Part shown: piece after piece, positions 8,208-16,760 of the stretch
How the letters are laid out: every line of letters starts with the position of its first letter
Position numbering within the stretch: position 1 is the stretch's first letter
Assembly: GCA_021202075.1 (NCBI GenBank)
Contig: JAJQDT010000173.1
Span: 33,741-97,740, forward strand
Direction of reading: 5' to 3'
From: Lachnospiraceae bacterium
GTDB taxonomy: Bacteria > Bacillota > Clostridia > Lachnospirales > Lachnospiraceae
Length of the DNA: 64,000 nucleotides
The notes under the pieces: model-generated
Told to the model about the DNA's origin: nothing
The model's input: the letters and a program-made list of their open reading frames with translations, nothing else
Database searches by the model: none
Translations under genes and position numbers: made by a program

Positions 8208-8337
8208 TAACGCCTCCTGATTCTTATTCCCGCGAACCAACGAGCCTGGCAGCCGTGCTGGCACGGATATTAATGCAACTGTTATCTGCATCGTCAGTTC
8301 TTTTAGTTTGCTGCTGTCTGGCATGGCCGCAAAAAGA

Positions 8338-9132
8338 CTACATATTCCTTCCAAGAATACCGGCGATCCTGTGAAACAGGGAGGTATGCTCCTCCAGGTG
8401 CATCAGCGGTACCGTTTCACCCAGAATCCGTCTGGCGATATTCAGGTAAGCGCCTCCCGCCTGCGAATCGCTGCCGAGAACGGGTTCCCCGTGGTTTGCG
8501 GCGATCACCACCTGTTCCTCATCGGGCACAGCGCCCAGCAGATTGACAGAAAGGATATCCAGCACATCCTCGACGGACATCATCTCACCGCGCCGCACCA
8601 TATCCATGCGGATGCGGTTAATCACCAGCTCAATTTTCCGGATGCCAGAGGATTCCAGAAGACCAATGATCCGGTCCGCGTCACGGATGGCGGAAACCTC
8701 CGGGGTGGTAACGACAATCGCCCGGTCTGCCGCCGCAATCGCGTTGCGGAACCCCTGCTCGATGCCGGCCGGACAGTCCATAATAATGTAATCAAAGCTC
8801 TGCTTCAGGGTATCTGCCAGCTTGATCATCTGTTCCGGGGAGACGGCGCTCTTGTCGCGCGTCTGTGCAGACGGAAGCAGATACAGTCCGGAATAATGGC
8901 GGTCGCGGATCAGCGCCTGCCTGACGCGGCAGTTTCCCTCGATGACGTCGACAAGATTGTAAATAATACGGTTTTCAAGCCCCATTACGACATCCAGGTT
9001 CCGCAGACCAATGTCGGTATCCACAAGAACCACCTTTTTATTCATGCGCGCCAGACCGGCGCCGATATTTGCGGTGGAGGTGGTCTTCCCTACCCCGCCC
9101 TTGCCGGATGTAACAACAATTACTTCGCTCAT
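8338..9132 (-). CDS. minD: Septum site-determining ATPase MinD
   Basis: 264 residues from the ATG at 9132, with GGAGGAG 6 nt upstream. ParA/MinD ATPase: deviant Walker A SGKGGVGKTT at residues 9-18 with the signature Lys, then VLVDTDIGLRNLDVVMGL (switch I), YIIMDCPAGIEQGF (Walker B) and VINRIRMDMV. It ends in an amphipathic membrane-targeting helix (HTSLFHRIAGILGRNM). ATP-bound MinD dimerises on the membrane, recruits MinC to block FtsZ at the poles, and is released by MinE. An intrinsic terminator lies between minC and minD (9262-9295), so the amount of MinD relative to MinC may be set by read-through or by a separate promoter I could not identify. Confidence 0.97.
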   Translation of the reverse strand: MSEVIVVTSGKGGVGKTTSTANIGAGLARMNKKVVLVDTDIGLRNLDVVMGLENRIIYNLVDVIEGNCRVRQALIRDRHYSGLYLLPSAQTRDKSAVSPEQMIKLADTLKQSFDYIIMDCPAGIEQGFRNAIAAADRAIVVTTPEVSAIRDADRIIGLLESSGIRKIELVINRIRMDMVRRGEMMSVEDVLDILSVNLLGAVPDEEQVVIAANHGEPVLGSDSQAGGAYLNIARRILGETVPLMHLEEHTSLFHRIAGILGRNM

Positions 9133-9261
9133 AACAGCTCCTCCAATCTCAATTACAAATGGTTGCGCGAACCGCTGCGGCTGGATGCAATATGATTCCG
9201 GACGCGCGGATCCTTCATTTTGCAGATTTTTTACTGTGCGCATTCCCTGCCTTGTCCGGAA

Positions 9262-9295
9262 AAAACAACCCAGCCATTTGAATCCGGGCTGTTTT
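9262..9295 (-). terminator. Intrinsic terminator between minC and minD
   Basis: On the minus strand AAAACAGCCC and GGGTTGTTTT form a 10-bp stem with one G-U pair and a 14-nt loop; six T follow. It lies about 55 bp after the minC stop codon and about 130 bp before minD, in the middle of an otherwise continuous wall-shape operon. Confidence 0.7.
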
Positions 9296-9347
9296 CATTT
9301 GCCATATGCCGGAGACTTCTGTAAAAGCTCTCTCATGGCAGATCCTG

Positions 9348-10025
9348 TCAGGCCAGATATTCGCACAGGGTCTCATTTGTAATGGATTTGACCTGGAGGT
9401 GCTCGTCTTTGACGAAGACCATCTGCGGGTCGACCGGATAATCACCGATATCTTTTTTCTTCACAATCGCGCTTCGTGCCGCGTAGCCGGCGATTTTCAG
9501 GAGTGCAGGCTTCAGCGTCAAAGCAGCGACAAAGCAGCCGGCATCGCCGCCCGCGCCGGCATAGACACTGCCCATGCAACAGCCGAGAACGACGATATTT
9601 CCTTTGGAAGTAACCTTCGCGCCCGGATTGACATCGCCAAGGATGACAATGCTGGTCTCGCTTTCGAGTGTCTGACCCTGGCGCAGCGTTCCCCGGTAAA
9701 ACTGTCCGTCCGAACGCTCTTTTTCCTCAAGAGCACGTATCACGGCATTTTTATAATACTCCGCCGTTTTTTTATCTTCATCCACCAGGCAGAGCACCTG
9801 AATGGAAGAATTCGCAACGATCACATCAACAAGCGCAGACTCCTGTTCTTTGGTAAGGACTCTGCCGCGAAAGGTCAGAGCCAGCCTGGCATTCTTAAAA
9901 AATCCGGCCGATACCCGAAACTTCTCTCCCACCGCGGCAAGAAGCTCCTCGAACGGAAGATCCGGTGAGAGACTTATGATCAGCCCATAAGGGTTGCTTT
10001 TTAAGATAACTGCGCTGCGTTCCAT
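9348..10025 (-). CDS. minC: Septum site-determining protein MinC
   Basis: 225 residues from the ATG at 10025 (GTGAGG about 9 nt upstream). The N-terminal domain (about 1-100; AVILKSNPYGLIISL, then FEELLAAVGEKF) is the FtsZ-inhibiting module. The C-terminal domain (about 115-215) is the triangular beta-helix with repeated strands, including RQGQTLESETSIVILGDVNPGA, GNIVVLGCCMGSVYAGAGGD and IAGYAARSA, which dimerises and binds MinD. It is followed by an intrinsic terminator before minD. It is preceded by the class B PBP gene, about 110 bp upstream. Confidence 0.93.
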   Translation of the reverse strand: MERSAVILKSNPYGLIISLSPDLPFEELLAAVGEKFRVSAGFFKNARLALTFRGRVLTKEQESALVDVIVANSSIQVLCLVDEDKKTAEYYKNAVIRALEEKERSDGQFYRGTLRQGQTLESETSIVILGDVNPGAKVTSKGNIVVLGCCMGSVYAGAGGDAGCFVAALTLKPALLKIAGYAARSAIVKKKDIGDYPVDPQMVFVKDEHLQVKSITNETLCEYLA

Positions 10026-10133
10026 GATTTCATTCCTCACCTGTCCTTTCACTGCCCGTCCGCAATGTCTCACTGAAGAGTCATACATCTCATCCTTATC
10101 CGGGATGTCCTTCTATCCTCTTATCCGCAGAGC

Positions 10134-13034
10134 TTAATCCTCCCACTCGGTACCGGTGTCTACGGTATAGGCCTTCCCGGTGATCAGCGTGTCCGTGTCA
10201 TCGATTCCATAATAATAGGAAATGACATTTCTTGCAAGTGCCGCCGCGTTTGCGGAGGTATAGCCGTTCGCGATACGAACAACAATCCCGATTTCCGGAT
10301 CGTCATATGGCGCGTATCCGATGAAGGTCGCGTGGTTCGGCTGGCTGGTCGTAATCTGCGTTGTGCCTGTTTTGCCGGCTACGGCAACTCCTGTAAACCC
10401 GGAGAACGCGTCGCTGTTCTGCACCATACCGCGCATACCGGCATGGATTGCGTCCCAGAGCTCATCGGTGAGATCCACCGTGCTGCCGATCTCGGGGTCA
10501 TTATCTTCCAGAACACTCCCGGAAGAATCCGTTGTGTTCTTTACAAGCGTCAGATAATAGCAGGTGCCGCCGTTCGCTATGGTGCTGACATAGCGAGCCA
10601 GCTGCGTCGCCGTAAAGGTATGGTCTGACTGTCCCATCGCGGCACGCGGCGCAGAGTTTGTGGCGATATGAGGAGAGGTCTCTGACACCTCCACACCGGA
10701 TTTTTCATTCAGACCGAACATCGACGCATATTTGGTCAGAAGCGCGATGCCGGCGTCATCGTCATAGGTTCCGTTTGCGACACTGAGCCGATAGCCTACC
10801 GTATTAAAATAATAATTGCAGGATTCCGTGATGGCAGTCTGGAGTGTGAGCAGTCCGTGTCCGTACGTATTCCAGCAGTTGATTTCCGGGTCAACCAGGT
10901 CAAATGTACCGGTACAGCTGATGCCTTCGCCGACGGTCACGACGCCCTCTGTAACACCGGCAGCGGCGGTAACAATTTTAAAGGTAGAACCCGGCGCGAT
11001 CGCTTCCTGCGTCGCGCGGCTGTAGAACGGAGAGGAGCTGTTATTTAGCAGCGAGTAATAATACTCATCATCCATGTCATTCGCGAGCCGGTTGTTGTCA
11101 TAGCCCGGGTAGCTGACGCACGCCAGCACCTCCCCGGAATTCACATCGGTAATCACGACCGTGCCGGAGCACGGGGTCAGACCCAGCTGTGACGGGGTGA
11201 TCTCCAGATTGTTGATCTTGTCCATCAGGAAGGTGTAGCCGTCCAGCGAACCGCTCTCCAGCCGCTCATACTGGCTTTCATTCATATCGAGCACGCCCTG
11301 GTCAAAAAGCAGCATACAGATCTGCTCACCGGTGATGCGCTGATCCTTCAGCATATAGCGGTATACCTGGCGGCAGAAATCGTCGTCGTCGTACAGATAA
11401 TCTGCGATATAATCTGCAATAGCGGAATACATCTCATCAGAATCCAGGTATTCCTCGTCCACATTCAGCTTGGACACATCAATCCAGTTCTGCGAGATGG
11501 CGTAAGTAAGGTATTCCTTCAGACTGATGCTGGAATCCTCCGTCCAGGCAATATAAACAGAATCCGTCGTATCGATGGCATCCTCGTTCAGAATACCGGT
11601 ATCCTCCATCAGCATATCATTGACAATGTAAGAGACATAGACCTGATATTCCTCATCCAGCTCGCTGTAGATCGCCGGAGTATCGCTTAAAAGCTCCCGG
11701 CGGATGACCGCGAAAATCTCCGCAGCTTTGGTCTGGAAGGCCTCGTAAACGGTCTGCTCATTTTCAGAAGCCTCAGAAGACTTCAGATGGCTGACACTGA
11801 GGATATTGTTTTCAAATAGAGAATAATAGACGTCGTAGTAGGCAATGTAGACATCATCGGCAGAGGTCAGGTTTTCCGTATCGTAATCCTCGACCGAAAT
11901 CACCTTGGACCACAGGATACCGGCAATCTCCTGCTCCAGCATCTGGTAGGCAGCCTGCTGAAGCTCGACGTCAATGGTCAGATACAGGTCATTGCCCGCC
12001 TGCGCATCCACATGGGAAATCACCTCCTGCGTCTGGCCGACATTGTTTACGTAGAGCTGTTCATAGCCCTTCGTTCCCTGCAGGGTCGTCTCATAGACGC
12101 TCTCCAGACCGGATTTGCCGACAATGTCGGTGGAGGTATATTCGCTGTTGACCTCCTGCAGCTCCTCGAGCTCCTCAGCAGAAACCTGACCGGTGTAGCC
12201 GATCAGCCCTGCCATGCATTCTGCATAATCATAGACGCGGATATACTCTTCCGTGATATCAATCCCCGGATAATCGGAGATGTTTTCCATAATGCGAACA
12301 ACCGTCTGCTCACTGACATCTTCCGCGATGGTCACGCCCTGATAGCGCTGATAGCTGTATGCGGCGATGTTTGATCGAAGAGCCACCAGCTGAAGAATCT
12401 CTTCCTGCGTGTAGGTCATCGGCAGGTCGTACTCTTCGAGCTCTGCTTCCGTAATGGTGTCATCCAGAATCCCGTAGCCATATGTGCCGGATGCGCAGAG
12501 CAGGTCCATCAGATCGCCAGCTTCAATATTCAGCTGATCCGCCTCCAGATCACTGATGTTGGATTCTCCGAAAATATCCGCCTTAAAACGGTTCAGCGTG
12601 TAACCGCTGGTGTTGTAGTACCAGGTTCCGTCCTCCGCAAGGGATACATCAAATTCCTCCACAACGGAATCCACCGAATCGCCCTCTTCCTCGATCAGCT
12701 TGATGATATGATAGAGGGTGCTGTTGATAGAAAGATTCTTCTCCTTGGTGGTCTCATAGGTCTGGTTATCCTCAAAGGTCACACAATTCGAAATTTCATT
12801 ATAGGCAAGCGGTACCCCATTGCGGTCATAGATATTGCCGCGGGCACTGTTGATGGTCTTCTCCTTCAGAATGGAAAGAGAAAAATTCTCCTGATAGGAT
12901 TCGCCCATCACAATCTGCAGATAAAACAGCCGCTGCAGAACCAGAGCGACCAGCAGCGCCGCGACAACCGCCAGCACAATGATCCGTGAGTTCACAGAAT
13001 TGCGGGGTAACTTTTTCCTGAATTGACTGAACAA
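10134..13034 (-). CDS. mrdA: Penicillin-binding protein 2 (class B transpeptidase), enlarged
   Basis: 966 residues, much longer than the roughly 600-700 of typical PBP2. One N-terminal membrane anchor (about 19-41). The PBP dimerisation domain (KTINSARGNIYDRNGVPLAYN onward) runs to about 340. An acidic, helix-rich insertion covers roughly residues 370-610. The transpeptidase domain then shows GSTFKIV (SxxK, near residue 681), ESCNYYF (SxN) and AGKTGTT (KTG, near 885). It crosslinks new glycan made by RodA during elongation. The start is TTG with AGGAGG 10 nt upstream. The gene sits between mreD and minC, as in other Clostridia. Confidence 0.93.
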   Translation of the reverse strand: MFSQFRKKLPRNSVNSRIIVLAVVAALLVALVLQRLFYLQIVMGESYQENFSLSILKEKTINSARGNIYDRNGVPLAYNEISNCVTFEDNQTYETTKEKNLSINSTLYHIIKLIEEEGDSVDSVVEEFDVSLAEDGTWYYNTSGYTLNRFKADIFGESNISDLEADQLNIEAGDLMDLLCASGTYGYGILDDTITEAELEEYDLPMTYTQEEILQLVALRSNIAAYSYQRYQGVTIAEDVSEQTVVRIMENISDYPGIDITEEYIRVYDYAECMAGLIGYTGQVSAEELEELQEVNSEYTSTDIVGKSGLESVYETTLQGTKGYEQLYVNNVGQTQEVISHVDAQAGNDLYLTIDVELQQAAYQMLEQEIAGILWSKVISVEDYDTENLTSADDVYIAYYDVYYSLFENNILSVSHLKSSEASENEQTVYEAFQTKAAEIFAVIRRELLSDTPAIYSELDEEYQVYVSYIVNDMLMEDTGILNEDAIDTTDSVYIAWTEDSSISLKEYLTYAISQNWIDVSKLNVDEEYLDSDEMYSAIADYIADYLYDDDDFCRQVYRYMLKDQRITGEQICMLLFDQGVLDMNESQYERLESGSLDGYTFLMDKINNLEITPSQLGLTPCSGTVVITDVNSGEVLACVSYPGYDNNRLANDMDDEYYYSLLNNSSSPFYSRATQEAIAPGSTFKIVTAAAGVTEGVVTVGEGISCTGTFDLVDPEINCWNTYGHGLLTLQTAITESCNYYFNTVGYRLSVANGTYDDDAGIALLTKYASMFGLNEKSGVEVSETSPHIATNSAPRAAMGQSDHTFTATQLARYVSTIANGGTCYYLTLVKNTTDSSGSVLEDNDPEIGSTVDLTDELWDAIHAGMRGMVQNSDAFSGFTGVAVAGKTGTTQITTSQPNHATFIGYAPYDDPEIGIVVRIANGYTSANAAALARNVISYYYGIDDTDTLITGKAYTVDTGTEWED

Positions 13035-13059
13035 ACTGATAAAACCTCCTCAAATCTAT

Positions 13060-13557
13060 TTATTCATCTGACTGAGACAGTGATCGGTTAATCCGATAGA
13101 AAATCTGATAACAAAGGAATGTCAGCAGAAGCGTATAGACAACTTCCGGTAAAATAATGCGCCCCAAGTAGAACGGGAAATTGATGCGGCCGCGCAGAAG
13201 AAAGCGAAACACATACTGCACCACACCGTACACCAGGTCTCCGATCGAAATCAAAAGAAGCGGCGTTTTGATGTCGTCGTCATAGAAAATACGGTAAAAA
13301 TAACCGCTGAAATAGCCGACCCACAGATAGATCAGCGCATTTAACCCCATCGTACTCTCGAAGAAGATATCGTTCAGCAATCCGCAGAAAAAACCAATGA
13401 GCATCCCCTCTTTTTTTCCCCGCATCAATCCAAACGAGACGGTCAGGATAATCAGAAGATTGGGTTTGATTTCACCGATCGCAATCATGGGGCAGACCGA
13501 AGCCTGCAAAAGCACACAAATCACAATCAGCAAAGCTATCATACAATTGCGCTTCAT
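13060..13557 (-). CDS. mreD: Rod shape-determining protein MreD
   Basis: 165 residues with five or six membrane helices and almost no soluble part. Typical MreD pattern: an N-terminal helix (CMIALLIVICVLLQASV), PNLLIILTVSFGLMRGKKEGMLIGFFCGLLNDIFF with the conserved Gly-rich G-x-x-x-G-L-x-x-D region, and later helices ending YQIFYRIN. MreD is the small integral membrane partner of MreC in the elongasome. AGGAG lies 7 nt before the ATG. It follows mreC by 96 bp and precedes the class B PBP by 25 bp. Confidence 0.93.
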   Translation of the reverse strand: MKRNCMIALLIVICVLLQASVCPMIAIGEIKPNLLIILTVSFGLMRGKKEGMLIGFFCGLLNDIFFESTMGLNALIYLWVGYFSGYFYRIFYDDDIKTPLLLISIGDLVYGVVQYVFRFLLRGRINFPFYLGRIILPEVVYTLLLTFLCYQIFYRINRSLSQSDE

Positions 13558-13653
13558 AAAAATCTCCTGTCCGGAATCATATCCGTTCTGGTTTCATATT
13601 AATATCAATTATAACCACAGCCATTGCTTTAATTTTCACCAGGATAATCATGA

Positions 13654-14607
13654 TCATTCACCTGGGCTGTCCTCTTCTGCTTCAGAGGATTCCCCGTCTG
13701 CGCCAGCCTCCGTGCTTTCCTCATCATCAGATGATGCCTCCTCAGAGACCGAATCGGACGGCACGTATTCCTTCAGCTCCAGGATGACAAGAACCTCCTG
13801 CAGATGGCGGAAATCCACCACCGGCGTCAGGTAGCCGGATTTGGTGAGGTTGTTTGAGTCGTTGTTCAGCTCGCTGATGTAGCCGATCAGGATGCCGGGC
13901 AGATAATTTTCGCTGATGTATGAGGTGACGACCTCATCGCCGACATGAACCGCATTATCCGTGTCGGTCAGCCGGGACAGGCTTAATGAGCCCTCATCGA
14001 TCAGGGTCAGATCTCCGCTGATGATGCACTGATCAGAGGTGTTGGATACCATGGCGCTCACATTGCTTTCGTCATCAATGATGGAGCGCACGGTCGCCCA
14101 GTTAGTCCCGACCTCTGTGACAATGCCGACCAGCCCGCCGTCCGCGATTACATTCATGTCCTTCTGTATCCCGGAGCTGGATCCCTTATCGATTGTAAAG
14201 AGATTGAACCAGTTCCCGGATTCTTTTGCAATGATATTGGCTCCTACCTTTTCATAACTGGAATATTGCTCGTCCAGGTCATACAGCTCCTGCAGACGTT
14301 CCAGCTCCTCATGGTCCTGAACCAGCTGGCTGTTCTCCTCCGTCAGTGTGGCCACCTGCTCCTTCAGGGATTCGTTTTCCTCGCGCAGGGTCTCCACATC
14401 CTCAAAGTTCTCTGTGATTCCGGACAGCCAGGAGCCAAAGCTGTTGATTCCCTTCTGCACTGGTGTGACCAGGTAGCCGCTGACCTGTTTTACCGGTGCG
14501 ACCAGATCGCTGTTCACAAAGGACAGGATAATCAGTAATACGCAAAAAACGGAAAGTCCCGTCAGCAGATATTTATTTTTTAAAGTTTCATTTGAATTCT
14601 TATTCAT
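13654..14607 (-). CDS. mreC: Rod shape-determining protein MreC
   Basis: 317 residues. One N-terminal membrane helix (about 10-30), then a coiled coil (about 70-115; EDVETLREENESLKEQVATLTEENSQL region), then the two six-stranded beta-barrel domains (VGANIIAKESGNWFNLFTIDKGSSSGIQ, VIADGGLVGIVTEVG and DEVVTSYISENYLPGILIGYI). The C-terminus carries an acidic Ser/Glu-rich tail after residue 285. MreC is the extracytoplasmic scaffold that activates the RodA-PBP2 pair. AGGA lies about 10 nt before the ATG. An 11-bp tandem array lies just upstream, between mreB and mreC. Confidence 0.95.
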   Translation of the reverse strand: MNKNSNETLKNKYLLTGLSVFCVLLIILSFVNSDLVAPVKQVSGYLVTPVQKGINSFGSWLSGITENFEDVETLREENESLKEQVATLTEENSQLVQDHEELERLQELYDLDEQYSSYEKVGANIIAKESGNWFNLFTIDKGSSSGIQKDMNVIADGGLVGIVTEVGTNWATVRSIIDDESNVSAMVSNTSDQCIISGDLTLIDEGSLSLSRLTDTDNAVHVGDEVVTSYISENYLPGILIGYISELNNDSNNLTKSGYLTPVVDFRHLQEVLVILELKEYVPSDSVSEEASSDDEESTEAGADGESSEAEEDSPGE

Positions 14608-14657
14608 CGCAAATTTTCCTGTGCATGTTTTTTACCTGTGATGGAACACCAGAACCT

Positions 14658-14723
14658 GCCTGCTTTGATGCTGTTTTGGTGCTGTTTTGGTACAATTTTG
14701 ATGCTGCTTTGAAGCTGTTCCAA
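14658..14723. repeat. Degenerate 11-bp tandem array, six units
   Basis: Between mreB and mreC, six consecutive 11-bp units. On the plus strand they include two identical TGCTGTTTTGG (14669 and 14680), flanked by TACAATTTTGA, TGCTGCTTTGA and AGCTGTTCCAA. No insertion or deletion disturbs the period. Confidence 0.75.
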
Positions 14724-14749
14724 TCAACAACGCAGACATCAGCCGCTGT

Positions 14750-15757
14750 TCACCGCATCGCAGCGAGGTCGCTCAGAGTATAGGTGACCGCTTTATATTC
14801 ATGATTGTTCAGAATCTCTACCAGTCCGCGGATCGTGCTGTATTTCGGATCCTGAATGTGATGGAGCGGAATGCCGACCTCTTTTCGAATGTAGTCCGGC
14901 AGATTCAGAATCATGGAAACGCCGCCGGTTAAATAGATGCCCTCGTGCGAGATGTCTTTCATCAGCTGCGGGGGGATGCGGTTATAAATGGAATTGATGC
15001 AATCGACAATCGAATCGACAGCGTCAATGATCGCGACGCTGACTGCCAGCGAGGGAATTACCTCCGACTTGGGAAGGCCGGAAAGCGTGTGGATACCAAA
15101 CACCTTTTGCTCCAGCTTCGGCCCGTTAATCATAAACGCAAGATTGTTTTTAAGTGCTTCCGCCGTCTTCTGGCCGATGCTGAGGTTAAACTTGCGGCGC
15201 ACCATCGTGGCAATATCCGCATCCATGCGCCGGCCGCCGGTCTTGATCGTCTGCCCGAGAATGACCTTCCCGGAAGAAATTACCGAAATCTCGGTCGTGT
15301 CCGCGCCGATATTCACCAGCATATGACCGCGGCTGGAAAGCACCGGCAGGGATGCGCTGACGGCGTCGGCCAGACCCTTTTCTACCAGGCGGATCCGCCC
15401 CGCGCCGAACTGCCCCTTCATTACCTGAAAGAAAGCACGCTTTTCGACCTGTGTAATCTCCGTCGGCACGGCTATCAGCAGCGTGGACGCACCGCCAAAC
15501 TCCTTAATCAGATGATCCAGCAGCTCGTCCATCTCTGTTAAGTTTGCGATTACGCCGTTCGCCATCGGCCAGACGACCCGGATATTCTCCGGCTGCTTCT
15601 CATAAACGCCATAAGCGGCGTCCCCATATGCGAGGACGCTGCCGTTTTTGCGCATGGCAATAATATTCCTGCTGTAAAGGAAGTTTTTGCCGCCTTTATC
15701 CCTTATTTTAATCGTATCTGTCCCCAGATCAATTCCACATGCCCGATGAATCAACAT
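14750..15757 (-). CDS. mreB: Rod shape-determining protein MreB/Mbl (bacterial actin)
   Basis: 335 residues, standard MreB length. Actin-fold ATPase: phosphate 1 loop GIDLGTDTIKI near the N-terminus, then VVWPMANGVIANLTEMDELL, LVNIGADTTEISVISSGKVI (phosphate 2), GGRRMDADI and GIYLTGGVSMILNLPDYI (adenosine motif). MreB filaments steer RodA-PBP2 synthesis around the cell. AAAGGGGAG lies 7 nt before the ATG. It heads the mreB-mreC-mreD-pbp2 series and follows radC by 77 bp, a conserved Firmicute arrangement. The sequence does not tell MreB from its paralogue Mbl. Confidence 0.95.
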   Translation of the reverse strand: MLIHRACGIDLGTDTIKIRDKGGKNFLYSRNIIAMRKNGSVLAYGDAAYGVYEKQPENIRVVWPMANGVIANLTEMDELLDHLIKEFGGASTLLIAVPTEITQVEKRAFFQVMKGQFGAGRIRLVEKGLADAVSASLPVLSSRGHMLVNIGADTTEISVISSGKVILGQTIKTGGRRMDADIATMVRRKFNLSIGQKTAEALKNNLAFMINGPKLEQKVFGIHTLSGLPKSEVIPSLAVSVAIIDAVDSIVDCINSIYNRIPPQLMKDISHEGIYLTGGVSMILNLPDYIRKEVGIPLHHIQDPKYSTIRGLVEILNNHEYKAVTYTLSDLAAMR

Positions 15758-15834
15758 GTTTGCTCCCCTTTAATTGTTTCATAACGCAGAAATCAGGAAC
15801 ACACTTTGTCAGATTCCCCTGTTCTGACTGTGTG

Positions 15835-16581
15835 TTATGTCTGCTCCGCTCTCTGCCAGGTATCCTGCTCCCTCATGCTGATCGCCTGACAGTCCCCGAT
15901 GATAATGTGATCTAACAGTTCAATGCCGAGCAGCGCGCCCGCCTTCCGCACTCGCTCCGTCAGCCGGATGTCTTCCTCGCTCGGATCCGGAATGCCGCTC
16001 GGATGATTGTGCAGCAAAATAATGCTGACGGCCTGATTCCTCACTGCTTCGATAAAAATCTCTCGCGGCGAAATAATCGAAGCGCGAACCGTCCCCCTGG
16101 ATAAAACGATATCCTTAATCAATTTGCCCTTACTGTTGAGCATGACAAGAATTAAATTCTCCTGCTCCAGATGACGCATCTCTTCCATGTAATATTCCGC
16201 CACCTTCACCGGATCCTGAAAGGAAATTCCTTCCGAAAAACGCCTTCGCGAAATCCGGCGTGAAAGTTCTGCAATGCATTTCAGCTGGATTGCCTTGACC
16301 TTTCCAAGCCCGCGCACCTTCATCAGATCGGATACCGACAGGTGGTAAATGCCAAGAAGTCCGCTCTTCTCCCCGCCAAGCGCAAGCACCCTCCTCGAAA
16401 GCTCAAGCGCAGACTCTCCGCGTGAGCCCGTCCGGAGAATGACCGAAAGCAGCTCGGCATCGGAAAGAGCTTCCGCTCCCCTCTCCAGGCATTTTTCGTA
16501 TGGGCGCTCTTCGATGGGCATACTCTTCATCGTACGCCCTGCCGCAGTGTTCATTGTTTCATTTTTCTTTGTATTTTCCAT
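15835..16581 (-). CDS. radC: RadC family JAB/MPN domain protein
   Basis: 248 residues. An N-terminal helix-hairpin-helix part (about 30-105; ALSDAELLSVILRTGS, then LMKVRGLGKVKAIQL) precedes the RadC JAB domain (about 115-240). The metalloprotease-like motif is intact: IILLHNHPSGIPDPSEED supplies the HxH and the distal Ser/Asp, and a glutamate precedes it. The name comes from an old repair phenotype assignment and the true function is unsettled. It sits directly upstream of mreB, as in Bacillus and many Clostridia. The start at 16581 has GAGG very close; an ATG at 16530 is a possible alternative. Confidence 0.92.
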   Translation of the reverse strand: MENTKKNETMNTAAGRTMKSMPIEERPYEKCLERGAEALSDAELLSVILRTGSRGESALELSRRVLALGGEKSGLLGIYHLSVSDLMKVRGLGKVKAIQLKCIAELSRRISRRRFSEGISFQDPVKVAEYYMEEMRHLEQENLILVMLNSKGKLIKDIVLSRGTVRASIISPREIFIEAVRNQAVSIILLHNHPSGIPDPSEEDIRLTERVRKAGALLGIELLDHIIIGDCQAISMREQDTWQRAEQT

Positions 16582-16760
16582 ATCCTCTTACAGGAACTTC
16601 CCCGGTAGTTCACTGCCCTGTGCGCTTTTTGAACGCGGCAGACCAAACTATTGGATTATTCTAGCACAAAAATCCGGCAAAGTACACACCAGATGTATTA
16701 ATTTTTTTGTAAGTTCCATCTTATGGATATCTGAACCTTCGTTCCGTAAACGGATACGAA

